DNA of 44,009 bases, from NCBI GenBank assembly GCA_015488545.1, contig WFNN01000193.1:1-44009 (forward strand), read 5' to 3'. The number at the start of each line of letters is the position of its first letter. Position 1 is the stretch's first letter. The notes under the pieces are model-generated. The model worked only from the letters and a program-made list of their open reading frames with translations. It ran no database searches and had not been told where the DNA came from. Below, one piece after another: positions 10,515-18,554 of this stretch. The DNA comes from Thermaceae bacterium. GTDB lineage: Bacteria; Deinococcota; Deinococci; Deinococcales; Marinithermaceae. The position numbers were made by a program, and so were the translations under genes.

Positions 10515-12289
10515 GCCGGGAGCAGGGGCGCTTCGATCCCCAGCTCCTCCGGCGGGTGCTGGCCTACGTGCGGCCTTACCTCCTCCAGGTGGCCCTGGCG
10601 CTCCTCTTTATTCTGGCCACCACCCTGCTCACCAACCTCTTTCCCCTGGTCTTCAAATACGCCATCGACGAGGCCCTGGCGCCCCGCCACCCCCGTCCGC
10701 CCCTGGCCAGGACCCATGCTCTGACCCTGGCTGCGGGGGTGTACCTCGGGCTTAAGCTCCTCGATGCCGGCTTCCGCTTCGGCCAGACCTACCTGCTCAC
10801 CTGGATCGGCCAGCACGTGCTCGCGGATCTCCGCCGGGCGATCTTCGATAAGCTCATGCGTCTTCACGTGGGCTTTTTCGACCGCACCCCCACCGGTCGG
10901 GTGCTAACCCGGCTGACCTCTGATGTGGACGCGATCCAGCGGTTCATCACCGGGGGGCTGGTGGGCTTCGCCGCCGACCTTTTCATGGTCACCGGGATCA
11001 TGGCCTTCATGCTCTGGCTGGACTGGCGGCTGGCGCTGGTGGCGTTCTGGGTGGTGCCGGTCCTGCTGCTCGTCACCACCTGGCTCCGGGTGCGGATGCG
11101 GGCCGCCTACCGCCTCATGCGCCGGCGGCTCTCCGAGCTCAATGCGTTTTTGGCCGAGAGTCTGGCCGGGGTGCTGACCATCCAGCTCTTCGTGCGCGAA
11201 GCCCGCCAGGCGAAAAAGTTCGACGAGAAAAACCGCCGGCTGCTTGCGGCCCACGTCGAGGTAATACGCTGGTTCGCCCCCTTCTTTCCGGTGGTGAGCT
11301 TTTTGGGCGAGCTAGCGGTGGCCTCGGTGCTCTACAAAGGGGGCGGCGACGCGGTGCGGGGGGCTGTGAGCCTGGGGCTTTTGGTGGCCTTCGTGGAGTA
11401 CACCCGGAACTTCTTCGAGCCCCTGAGGGACCTTTCCGACAAGTTCAACATCCTGCAGTCGGCGATGGCCGCAGCCGAGCGCATCTTCGCCTTGCTCGAC
11501 ACCCCCGAGCAGGTTACCGACCGCCCCGGTGCCCGTCCGGTGAGGCGGCTTCGTGGGGCCATCGCCTTCGAGGACGTTTGGTTCGCCTACGAGGGCGAGG
11601 ACTGGGTGCTACGGGGGGTGAGTTTCACCGTTCGTCCTGGCGAAAAGATCGCCGTGGTCGGGCACACTGGCGCCGGCAAGACCAGCGTGATCAACCTGAT
11701 CGCGCGCTTCTACGACGTGCAGCGGGGGGCGGTGCGGATCGACGGTGTTGATGTCCGGGACTACCGCCAGCGCGATCTGCGCCGGGCGGTGGGCATCGTG
11801 ATGCAAGAGCCCTTCCTCTTTGCGGGGACGATCCTGGAGAACCTTCGCCTCGGCGACCCCTCGATTCCCCTGGAACGGGTTCGCGAGGTGGCTCGGTTGG
11901 TGGGGCTGGAGGAGGCCATTCTGCGCCGCCCCGAGGGCTACCGCACCCGGCTGGGGGAGCGGGGGGCAGGGCTATCCACCGGGGAACGGCAGCTTTTGGC
12001 CCTGGCCCGGGCCCTGCTTCACAACCCCGATATCCTGCTGATCCTTGACGAGGCCACCGCCAGCGTCGACAGCGAGACCGAGCGGCAAATGCAAGCGGCC
12101 CTGAAGCGGGCCAGCCAGGGGCGGACCACGGTGGTCATTGCCCACCGGCTTTCCACCATCCAGGACGCCGACCGTATCCTGGTGTTCCGGCGGGGCGAGC
12201 TGGTGGAACAGGGGCGCCACCCCGAGCTCTTGGCCCGGGGCGGTTACTACGCGAAGCTCTACGCCCTTTCGGCCGCGCGGCCGGTCTAA
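10511..12289 (+). CDS. heterodimeric ABC exporter subunit, TmrA-like (catalytic Glu, degenerate signature)
   Basis: Partner half-transporter of 592 residues: six-helix membrane domain (about 15-330) and nucleotide-binding domain. Walker A GHTGAGKT is intact, Glu514 is the catalytic base (LILDEATASVD), and the switch His is present (VVIAHRLST). Its signature is degenerate: LSTGERQ instead of LSGGQ. Paired with the upstream subunit, this gives one active and one degenerate ATP site, as in TmrAB, where TmrA carries the catalytic Glu523. The open frame extends upstream in the neighbour's reverse-shifted frame, but the true start is the ATG at 10511 inside the ATGA overlap, preceded by GGAGGAG. 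It converges on the lipoprotein gene with only a 4-bp gap. Confidence 0.93.
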   Translation: MSREQGRFDPQLLRRVLAYVRPYLLQVALALLFILATTLLTNLFPLVFKYAIDEALAPRHPRPPLARTHALTLAAGVYLGLKLLDAGFRFGQTYLLTWIGQHVLADLRRAIFDKLMRLHVGFFDRTPTGRVLTRLTSDVDAIQRFITGGLVGFAADLFMVTGIMAFMLWLDWRLALVAFWVVPVLLLVTTWLRVRMRAAYRLMRRRLSELNAFLAESLAGVLTIQLFVREARQAKKFDEKNRRLLAAHVEVIRWFAPFFPVVSFLGELAVASVLYKGGGDAVRGAVSLGLLVAFVEYTRNFFEPLRDLSDKFNILQSAMAAAERIFALLDTPEQVTDRPGARPVRRLRGAIAFEDVWFAYEGEDWVLRGVSFTVRPGEKIAVVGHTGAGKTSVINLIARFYDVQRGAVRIDGVDVRDYRQRDLRRAVGIVMQEPFLFAGTILENLRLGDPSIPLERVREVARLVGLEEAILRRPEGYRTRLGERGAGLSTGERQLLALARALLHNPDILLILDEATASVDSETERQMQAALKRASQGRTTVVIAHRLSTIQDADRILVFRRGELVEQGRHPELLARGGYYAKLYALSAARPV

Positions 12290-12293
12290 GGAA

Positions 12294-13346
12294 TTACTCG
12301 GCCACCGCCCGGGCCAGAAGCCGGCCCTTGGCGTCGAAGAACCGCACCTCCGCCGGGCGCACCCCGAGGTCCAGCAAGACGAAGGGGCTGGTCAGGGCCT
12401 GCGTCACGATGGCGCCAGGAGCGGGCTTTTTAAGATCGAGGCGGACGGCAAAGACCTTTCCCTCGAGCCGGCCGGAAAGGACCGTGACCTGGTAACCGCC
12501 GGTGGCCTTGAGTCCCCAGAAGAACCCTGCCAGGCAGTGCCCCGGCGCCAGTGTCGGGGGCGGGGGAACGGGGCGTTGGTTGCCAAAGGCCAGCTGCCAG
12601 AGCTCGCCCACCCCTTTCTGGGTGCAGGCCAGGTAGGCAAGCGGGGTGCGGCCCTTGTAGGCGGCGTACCCGCCCGATTTCAGGAGCCGCCAGGGCCGGA
12701 CCGTAACCACCGGCCGGTAGGGGAGCTCGGTTTGCACCCGTAGCGAGGTGCGGCGGTAAACCCAGGGGGCGGGGTCGAAGCGGTAGCGAGGGAAGACAGG
12801 GAAGGCCCGGTCGAAGACCACCATCCGCCGACCCCGGGCCCGGGCCTCGAGCTCGGCCACAATAACCCGGTTTTCCCCCGGGGTCAGGTTGCCGAAGCGG
12901 GGCGCGGCGGGTTTCGGGGTGTAGACCACGGTTTTCCCTGCGGCGAGGTAGCCGCCGAGCTTGTACCAGGAAAAGCCGTCGTAATACCAGCTAGCCGCCA
13001 GCGCGGTGCGGGTCTCCACCACCATCTCGCCGGTCGCCGGGTCGTAGCCGGCTTGGACCTGCGGCCGGACGGGGGGGCGGAGCTCCCGCCACAGCGGCAT
13101 GCCGTTGACCCAGAGCGCGCCCGGAACGGCCCAGGGCGAACCCCCGTTTCCCGGGGCCAGGGCCAGGGGCTGGCCCTCGAGGTCCACCGTCATGGCGTCG
13201 CCGTAAAAGTAGACCCAGCGCTCGCTGGCGGTGGGGGTCAAAAGCTCGGTCTCATGGGCGTTGTAGTAGGGGTGCTCTGGCAGCACCAGCCGGCAACCCA
13301 CAAGCGGCAGCAGGGCTAGAAGAACAAGAAACCCTTTGGCCTTCAT
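12294..13346 (-). CDS. lipoprotein of unknown function
   Basis: A 350-residue secreted protein with a lipoprotein signal: Lys-containing n-region, hydrophobic core LVLLALLPL and lipobox LVGC with Cys18. The mature part is rich in aromatic residues (WYYDGFSWYKLGGY, YRFDPAPWVYRR) and predicted beta-strands, with only two further cysteines, in ACTQKG and GHCLAG. I recognise no catalytic motif. The gene stands alone between the convergent ABC exporter and the dppC stop. A TAGAAT box 6 nt before the ATG suggests a leaderless transcript. An anchored beta-rich envelope protein is the most that can be said. Confidence 0.75.
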   Translation of the reverse strand: MKAKGFLVLLALLPLVGCRLVLPEHPYYNAHETELLTPTASERWVYFYGDAMTVDLEGQPLALAPGNGGSPWAVPGALWVNGMPLWRELRPPVRPQVQAGYDPATGEMVVETRTALAASWYYDGFSWYKLGGYLAAGKTVVYTPKPAAPRFGNLTPGENRVIVAELEARARGRRMVVFDRAFPVFPRYRFDPAPWVYRRTSLRVQTELPYRPVVTVRPWRLLKSGGYAAYKGRTPLAYLACTQKGVGELWQLAFGNQRPVPPPPTLAPGHCLAGFFWGLKATGGYQVTVLSGRLEGKVFAVRLDLKKPAPGAIVTQALTSPFVLLDLGVRPAEVRFFDAKGRLLARAVAE

Positions 13347-13358
13347 CGCCCCATTCTA
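13347..13358 (-). promoter_or_regulatory. leaderless promoter of the lipoprotein gene
   Basis: The minus strand has TAGAAT at 13358-13353, then 6 nt, then the ATG at 13346. The box is flanked by CCCC and GGGG, which would form a small hairpin with the -10 in its loop. Confidence 0.4.
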
Positions 13359-13391
13359 CGGGGCGCCGCCGGCCCGGGGGTGAAAACCCGG

Positions 13392-14252
13392 CTAGCTGCG
13401 CGCCGCGCGGGGGTCGAGAGCGTCCCGCAGGCCATCGCCCAACAGGTTAAAGCCGAGCACCGCTAGCATGATGGCAAGCCCGGGGAAGAGGCTGATCCAG
13501 GGGGCGGTGCTGAAGTACTGGAACCCCCGGGCGATCATGACCCCCCACTCGGGCGCCGGTGGCTGGGCCCCGAGCCCTAGAAAGCCGAGACCGGCGGCGT
13601 CGAGGATGGCGGTGGCGATCGATAGGGTGGCCTGCACGATAAGGGGGGAGAGGCCGTTAGGAAGCACGTGCCGTAGCAGGATCCGCGGGTTCGTCGCCCC
13701 CAGCGCCCGCGCGGCGGCGACGAACTCCTGCTCCTTTAGGGAAAGCACCATGCTCCGGGCTAGCCGGGCGAAGACCGGCACTTGCACCGCCCCTACCGCC
13801 AGCATGGCGTTCCCTATGCCGGGTCCGATCACCGCCACGATGGCAATGGCCAGGAGGATCGAGGGGAAGGCCAGCATGATATCGATCAGCCACGAGGTCA
13901 GGGTGTCCACCCAGCCGCCGAAAAAGCCCGCCACCAGACCGAGCAGGGTTCCCGCTGCCAGGGCCAGGCCCACCGCCACCACCCCAACCCGAAGGCTGAT
14001 CCGGGAGCCGTGCCAGACCCGGATGAGGATATCCCTGCCGAGCTCGTCGGTGCCCATGGGGTGCTCGATGGTGGGGGGCTTGAGCCGCATTCGCAGGTTG
14101 CGGTCCTTGGCCGGGTCGTAGGGGGCGAGGAGGGGGGCCAGCAGGGCCAAAAGGACGAAGAGCCCGACAATAATCAGACCGGCCCTTCCCGAGCTCGATC
14201 GCATAAAGCGCCGCAGGGCCTGCTGGGTGGGGGTTCGGGCAACCTTGACCAT
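13392..14252 (-). CDS. dppC: peptide-type ABC transporter permease, DppC/OppC family
   Basis: Inner-membrane permease of 286 residues with about six hydrophobic segments, an N-terminal cytoplasmic tail preceding GLIIVGLFVLLALLAPLLAPYDP (the usual OppC start), and the EAA loop FVAAARALGATNPRILLRHVLPN that docks the ATPases. It is 7 bp downstream of the DppB-like gene, with TAGGAGG before its ATG. The family imports oligopeptides, dipeptides, nickel or sugars, and substrate is not decided by the permease. No cognate DppD/DppF ATPases lie nearby. Confidence 0.93.
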   Translation of the reverse strand: MVKVARTPTQQALRRFMRSSSGRAGLIIVGLFVLLALLAPLLAPYDPAKDRNLRMRLKPPTIEHPMGTDELGRDILIRVWHGSRISLRVGVVAVGLALAAGTLLGLVAGFFGGWVDTLTSWLIDIMLAFPSILLAIAIVAVIGPGIGNAMLAVGAVQVPVFARLARSMVLSLKEQEFVAAARALGATNPRILLRHVLPNGLSPLIVQATLSIATAILDAAGLGFLGLGAQPPAPEWGVMIARGFQYFSTAPWISLFPGLAIMLAVLGFNLLGDGLRDALDPRAARS

Positions 14253-14259
14253 GGACCTC

Positions 14260-15315
14260 CTAGCGGTACTGAATTCTCGGGTCTAAAAGCCCGTAGGAAA
14301 GGTCAACCAGAGCGTTCACCACCACGTAAATTCCTGCGATGAAGAGGGTGCCGCCCTGAACGATCGGGTAGTCGCGGGCCTGGATGGCCTCGTACAGCCA
14401 CTTGCCGATCCCCGGCCAGTTGAAGATGGTTTCGGTGAGGATCGCGCCGGTAAGCAGGGTGCCGAACCAGAGCCCGATGATGGTGATCACCGGAAGCATG
14501 GCGTTTTTAAGCGCGTGCTTCCAGATCACCACCCGCTCCGGCAGGCCCTTGGCCCGGGCGGTGCGCACGTAGTCCTGGCCGAGGACCTCGAGCATGGCGC
14601 TCCGCATCATTCGGGCGATCACCGCCGCCGGGATCGACCCAAGCGCCAGCGAAGGCAGGATCAGGTGGCGGAGGGCGTCGGCCAGCACGTCGGGGCGTCG
14701 CTCCAGGAGGCTGTCGAGGACCAATAGGCCGGTGAGGGGGTGGAAGCTGACGCCGATCCCCAGCCGGCCCGAGGGTGGCAGCCAGTGGAGATTCACCGCG
14801 AAGACGTAGATCAAGAGGAGCCCCAGCCAGAAGATCGGCATCGAAACCCCCACCAGCGCCCCGGTCATAACCAAAAGGTCAAAGAGCGAGTTCTTGCGAA
14901 TCGCCGCCAGGATCCCGGCGGGGATGCCCACCAGCAGCGCCACCACCATGGCCCCCAGGGTGAGTTCGAAGGTGGCCGGGAAGCGGGCCCGGAGCTCCTC
15001 GGAGATGCTGACCTTGGAGAAGATTGAACGCCCCAGGTCCCCTCGCAGGATGCGCGAGAGGTAGGCGGGGTACTGGCTGTCGAAGAGCCGGCGGGGGTCG
15101 CCGGTCTTCCGGTAGGCCGCCAGATTAAAAAAGAGCGGCTTGTCGAGGTTGAGCTCTTCCCGAAGGCGCTTCAGGGCTTCGGGGGTGGCCCTTTGCCCGA
15201 GCATGACCCGTGCGGGGTCGCCGGGAATGAGGTGAACGAAGGTGAAAACCAGAAGACTCACGCCGAAAAGCACCGGGATGAGGCCGAGGAACCGGCGGAT
15301 CGCGTAGGCGGCCAC
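14260..15315 (-). CDS. dppB: peptide-type ABC transporter permease, DppB/OppB family
   Basis: Inner-membrane permease of 351 residues. It opens with AYAIRRFLGLIPVLFGVSLLVF, the classic DppB first helix, and contains the EAA loop YVRTARAKGLPERVVIWKHALKNAMLP (near 245-270). The GTG at 15315 sits 7 nt after a TATACT box and lacks a Shine-Dalgarno sequence, suggesting its own leaderless transcript. An intrinsic terminator separates it from the upstream binding-protein gene, so binding protein and permeases may be made at different levels. Confidence 0.93.
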   Translation of the reverse strand: MAAYAIRRFLGLIPVLFGVSLLVFTFVHLIPGDPARVMLGQRATPEALKRLREELNLDKPLFFNLAAYRKTGDPRRLFDSQYPAYLSRILRGDLGRSIFSKVSISEELRARFPATFELTLGAMVVALLVGIPAGILAAIRKNSLFDLLVMTGALVGVSMPIFWLGLLLIYVFAVNLHWLPPSGRLGIGVSFHPLTGLLVLDSLLERRPDVLADALRHLILPSLALGSIPAAVIARMMRSAMLEVLGQDYVRTARAKGLPERVVIWKHALKNAMLPVITIIGLWFGTLLTGAILTETIFNWPGIGKWLYEAIQARDYPIVQGGTLFIAGIYVVVNALVDLSYGLLDPRIQYR

Positions 15316-15328
15316 GGGGAAAAGTATA
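15316..15328 (-). promoter_or_regulatory. leaderless promoter of dppB
   Basis: TATACT on the minus strand (15328-15323), a 7-nt spacer, then GTG. A 7-bp hairpin (15337-15355; GGGCCGG, loop GGCTT, CCGGCCC) occupies the place where a -35 would be. Confidence 0.5.
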
Positions 15329-15357
15329 GGCGATTCGGGCCGGGGCTTCCGGCCCCA

Positions 15358-15392
15358 ATAAAAAAGGCCCTGGACGCGTGCGCGTCCAGGGC
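15358..15392 (-). terminator. intrinsic terminator after the peptide-binding protein gene
   Basis: A perfect 11-bp stem, GCCCTGGACGC (15367-15377), GTGC loop, GCGTCCAGGGC (15382-15392). On the minus strand it is followed by the T tract TTTTTTATT (15366-15358). It begins 14 bp after the stop at 15406. A terminator between binding protein and permeases commonly keeps the binding protein in excess. Confidence 0.85.
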
Positions 15393-15405
15393 GCGGTTTT
15401 TGGGG

Positions 15406-16977
15406 CTACTTGACCTCGACCATGTAGAGGTCCTCGGAGCCGAGCGGGCTCGGGATGTAGTTCTTGACGTTCTTTCGGGTGGCGTGCAATGGGTTGTTGT
15501 GGGCCACCGGAATCGAGAGGACGTACTCGTGGACGAGCCGCTGGGCTTCGGCGTAGAGCTTCTTGCGCTCGGCCAAGTCGGGGCTAACCCGGGCCTTTTG
15601 AATCAAACCGGCGATCTTCTGGCAGTAATCGGTTTCGCAACCCAGGTTGGTCTTGATCGAGGTGGGGCCGAAGAAGGTGTACAGGTAGTTGTCGGGGTCA
15701 GGGTAGTCGGGGCTCCAGCCCAGCATGTACATGGGGAACTTGCCCTTGTCGTAGTCGGCCAGGTAGGTGCCCCAGTCCTCGGTCTTCAGCTTGGCCTTGA
15801 TCCCCACGTCGGCCAGGTAGGTGGCGATGGTCTCGGCGATCGGCTGGGGCGCCGGGAAGTAAGGGCGGGATACCGGCATGTACCAGATCTCGGTTTCGAA
15901 GCCGTTCGGGTAGCCGGCCTCGGCCAAGAGCTCCTTAGCCTTCTTGGGGTCGTAGGGGAAGGGCTTGATATCCCCGGCCCGACCCCACATCGCCGGGGGC
16001 ACGAACTCGGTGGCGCGTTCGCCTAGGCCCCCGTAGAAGGCGTCGACGATCGCCTGCCAGTCGACCGCCATGGCGATGGCCTGGCGCACCTTCAGGTTAT
16101 CGAGGGGCTTGTTCTGCTGGTGGAAGGCCAGGTAGCCGATGTTCAGCCCTTTCTGCACCACCGCCACCAGGTTGGGGTCGGCCTTCACCGCTTTGAGGTC
16201 TTCGGGGGAGAGGTTGTTGGCGATCTGGATCGAGCCCGCCTTCAGCTCGGCCAGGCGGCTGGTGGGTTCGGGGATGCCCCGGAAGACCAGGGTGTCGACG
16301 TGGGCCATGCGCTTTTTGTCGTAGTAGTTGGGGTTCTTCTTGAGCACCACCTTGTCGCCTATGGTCCAGCTATCAAAGACGAACGGTCCGGTCCCCACGA
16401 TGCCCACCTCGGGGGTCCCGTACTTGTCGGGGTCCTTCATGACCGCCTTGGGGCTGTCGATGCCGAAGTAGCTGGCCGCCACCATCTGGGGGAAGAAGCC
16501 GACCGGGGTGGTGAGGTAAAAGCGCACGGTGTACTCGTCGACCACCTCGACCCGGTCGATCACCGACCCTTCGCCCTTGAAGCCGCCGAAGACCCAGGTG
16601 AAGGGAACGAACTCCTTGTTGCCGCGGTAGGGGTTTTGTTTGTCGTTCCAGCGGTCGAAGTTGAACTTCACCGCCTCGGCGTTAAAGGGGGTGCCGTCGT
16701 GGAACTTGACCCCCTTCCGGAGGTAGAAGGTCCATACCTTAGAGTCGCTGCTCGCTTCCCAGCGGGTGGCCAGGCCGGGAATGGGGTTCACTGTTCCCGG
16801 TTCGAAGGTGACCAGGGTCTCGACGACCTGCTTGGCGACCCGGAGCGAATTGCCGTCCTGGGCTGCCGCCGAATCCAGGGTGACCGGCAGTTTGGACTGG
16901 CCGTAGACCAGCGTTTGGGCCAGCCCAAGGCCGGCGAGTGCTAAAACCGCGAGGATGATGCCGAACCAACGTTTCAT
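15406..16977 (-). CDS. peptide-type ABC transporter substrate-binding protein (SBP_bac_5)
   Basis: Secreted binding protein of 523 residues. The ATG at 16977 (MKRWFG) is preceded by GGTGGTGGG. A longer reading adds three residues and disrupts the signal peptide. The signal peptide MKRWFGIILAVLALAGLGLA ends in an AXA-like site before Gln and has no lipobox Cys, so the protein is probably periplasmic and free rather than lipid-anchored. Family 5 features are a VETLVTFEPG...LATRWEASSDSKVWTFYLRKGVKFHDGTPF opening and GWSPDYPDPDNYLYTFFG near the C-terminal third. It precedes the two permeases and likely serves them. Confidence 0.93.
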   Translation of the reverse strand: MKRWFGIILAVLALAGLGLAQTLVYGQSKLPVTLDSAAAQDGNSLRVAKQVVETLVTFEPGTVNPIPGLATRWEASSDSKVWTFYLRKGVKFHDGTPFNAEAVKFNFDRWNDKQNPYRGNKEFVPFTWVFGGFKGEGSVIDRVEVVDEYTVRFYLTTPVGFFPQMVAASYFGIDSPKAVMKDPDKYGTPEVGIVGTGPFVFDSWTIGDKVVLKKNPNYYDKKRMAHVDTLVFRGIPEPTSRLAELKAGSIQIANNLSPEDLKAVKADPNLVAVVQKGLNIGYLAFHQQNKPLDNLKVRQAIAMAVDWQAIVDAFYGGLGERATEFVPPAMWGRAGDIKPFPYDPKKAKELLAEAGYPNGFETEIWYMPVSRPYFPAPQPIAETIATYLADVGIKAKLKTEDWGTYLADYDKGKFPMYMLGWSPDYPDPDNYLYTFFGPTSIKTNLGCETDYCQKIAGLIQKARVSPDLAERKKLYAEAQRLVHEYVLSIPVAHNNPLHATRKNVKNYIPSPLGSEDLYMVEVK

Positions 16978-17009
16978 ACCCACCACCTAATCCTTTCCTA
17001 ACGATCCAA

Positions 17010-17039
17010 AGTATACGCCGCCCCGGGGAGGGGCGGCAA
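17010..17039 (-). promoter_or_regulatory. promoter of the peptide-binding protein gene with palindromic spacer
   Basis: On the minus strand TTGCCG (17039-17034), 18 nt, TATACT (17015-17010), then about 32 nt of leader containing GGTGG before the ATG at 16977. The spacer is filled by a perfect 8-bp inverted repeat GCCGCCCC/GGGGCGGC (17017-17037, loop GGGGA). The repeat is also the only hairpin downstream of livF (stop 17059), so it may be its terminator, an operator, or both. Confidence 0.5.
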
Positions 17040-17058
17040 GGAACGCCGAGCGCTGAGG

Positions 17059-17772
17059 TTATCCGCCGAGGTAGGCTTTCTTGACCTCCTCGTTTTGGGC
17101 CAGCTCCTTAGCCGGCCCCGAAAGGGTGATCTCGCCAGTCTGGAGAACGTAGCCGCGGTGGGCGACCTCGAGGGCCTTGAGCGCGTTCTGCTCCACCAGC
17201 AGGATGGTTTTGCCCCGCTTGTTCAGCTCAGCGATGGTTTCAAAGATCACGTCCACCAGAACCGGCGCCAGCCCCATCGAGGGCTCGTCCAGGAGGAGGA
17301 TGCGGGGATCCTGCATCAGCGCCCGGCCAATCGCCAGCATCTGCTGCTCGCCGCCGGACAGGGTGCCCCCGAGCTGCCGGCGCCGCTCGGCCAGCCGGGG
17401 GAAGATTTCGAATACCTCGGCCTTCCGGCGCTCCACCTCCTGGCGGTCGTTTTGCAGGTAGGCGCCGATTTCAAGGTTCTCCTCCACCGTGAGCCGGGGG
17501 AAGATCCGCCGGCCCTCGGGAACGTGGCCGATCCCCTTTTTCACGATCTGGTGGGCGGGAAGGTGGGTTACCGCGGCGCCTTCAAAGAGGACCTCCCCCT
17601 TCCGGGGATGGATCATCCCCGAGATCGTCCGCAGGGTGGTGGTTTTCCCGGCCCCATTGGCACCGATCAGGGTGACGATCTCGCCCTCGGCGACCTCGAG
17701 GTTGATCCCCTTGAGCGCGTGGATGTGGCCGTAGTAGGTGTGAACGTCCTTGAGCTCGAGGACCTTCTTCAT
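17059..17772 (-). CDS. livF: branched-chain amino acid ABC transporter ATPase LivF
   Basis: ATPase of 237 residues, the usual LivF length. Walker A GANGAGKTTT is near 38-47, the signature LSGGEQQML near 141, Walker B ILLLDEPSMGLAP, and the switch-His position is replaced by the LivF-typical VEQNA. The GLAP after Walker B is also LivF-specific. It forms a heterodimer with LivG that energises the LivHM permease. It is the last gene of the operon, overlapping livG by 4 bp. Confidence 0.96.
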   Translation of the reverse strand: MKKVLELKDVHTYYGHIHALKGINLEVAEGEIVTLIGANGAGKTTTLRTISGMIHPRKGEVLFEGAAVTHLPAHQIVKKGIGHVPEGRRIFPRLTVEENLEIGAYLQNDRQEVERRKAEVFEIFPRLAERRRQLGGTLSGGEQQMLAIGRALMQDPRILLLDEPSMGLAPVLVDVIFETIAELNKRGKTILLVEQNALKALEVAHRGYVLQTGEITLSGPAKELAQNEEVKKAYLGG

Positions 17773-18554
17773 TGCACGCCCTCCGCCGCCCCCGGACCCA
17801 GGTAGGCCTCGATGACCCGGGGGTCGTTCTGGACCTCCTCGGGGGTGCCCTCGAGGATCTTCTTACCGTAGTCGAGCACCGCGATCCGCTCCGAAATGCT
17901 CATCACCAGCTTCATGTCGTGCTCGATCAACACGATGGTGATGCCTAGGTCGTCGCGGATCCCCACGATCCGCCGCTGGAGGTCCTCGGTTTCCTGCGGG
18001 TTCATACCGGCGGCCGGTTCGTCCAGCAAGAGAAGCTTGGGTTCCAGCGCCAGCGCCCGGGCGATCTCCAGCCGCCGCTGCTCGCCGTAGGGGAGGTTTT
18101 TGGCCAGTTCCTGGGCCCGGTGGTCGAGCTGCATGTAGGCGAGGAGTTCCATCGCCCGGTCGCGGGCCTTCCTTTCTTCGCGGTGGTAGCGAGGGGTGTG
18201 GAGCAGGGCGTCGGCGTAGCTGGTCCGGGTGTGCACGTGGCGGGCCACCATGACGTTCTCCAGGGCCGACATCGACCCAAAGAGACGGATGTTTTGGAAG
18301 GTCCGCGCCATGCCCATGCCGGCGATGACCGCCGGGTCGCGGCCGGTGATGTCGACCCCGTCGAAAACGATCGAACCCCGGTCCGGCTTGTAGATACCGG
18401 TCACCAGGTTGAAGAAGGTGGTTTTGCCGGCGCCGTTGGGCCCGATGACGGCAAAGATCCGCCGCTTTTCGATGTGCATGGTGACCGCGTTGACCGCCAC
18501 CAGGCCGCCGAAGGTCTTGGTGACCTCGTTGACCTCGAGGATCGCCTCGCTCAT
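17769..18554 (-). CDS. livG: branched-chain amino acid ABC transporter ATPase LivG
   Basis: ATPase of 261 residues with Walker A GPNGAGKTTFFN near 38-47, the LivG-type signature LPYGEQRRLEIARAL, Walker B LLLLDEPAAGMNP and switch His in LIEHDM. The insert after the Q-loop (MARTFQNIRLFGSMSALENVMVARH) is characteristic of LivG. It is translationally coupled to livM and livF through ATGA overlaps. Confidence 0.96.
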   Translation of the reverse strand: MSEAILEVNEVTKTFGGLVAVNAVTMHIEKRRIFAVIGPNGAGKTTFFNLVTGIYKPDRGSIVFDGVDITGRDPAVIAGMGMARTFQNIRLFGSMSALENVMVARHVHTRTSYADALLHTPRYHREERKARDRAMELLAYMQLDHRAQELAKNLPYGEQRRLEIARALALEPKLLLLDEPAAGMNPQETEDLQRRIVGIRDDLGITIVLIEHDMKLVMSISERIAVLDYGKKILEGTPEEVQNDPRVIEAYLGPGAAEGVQ

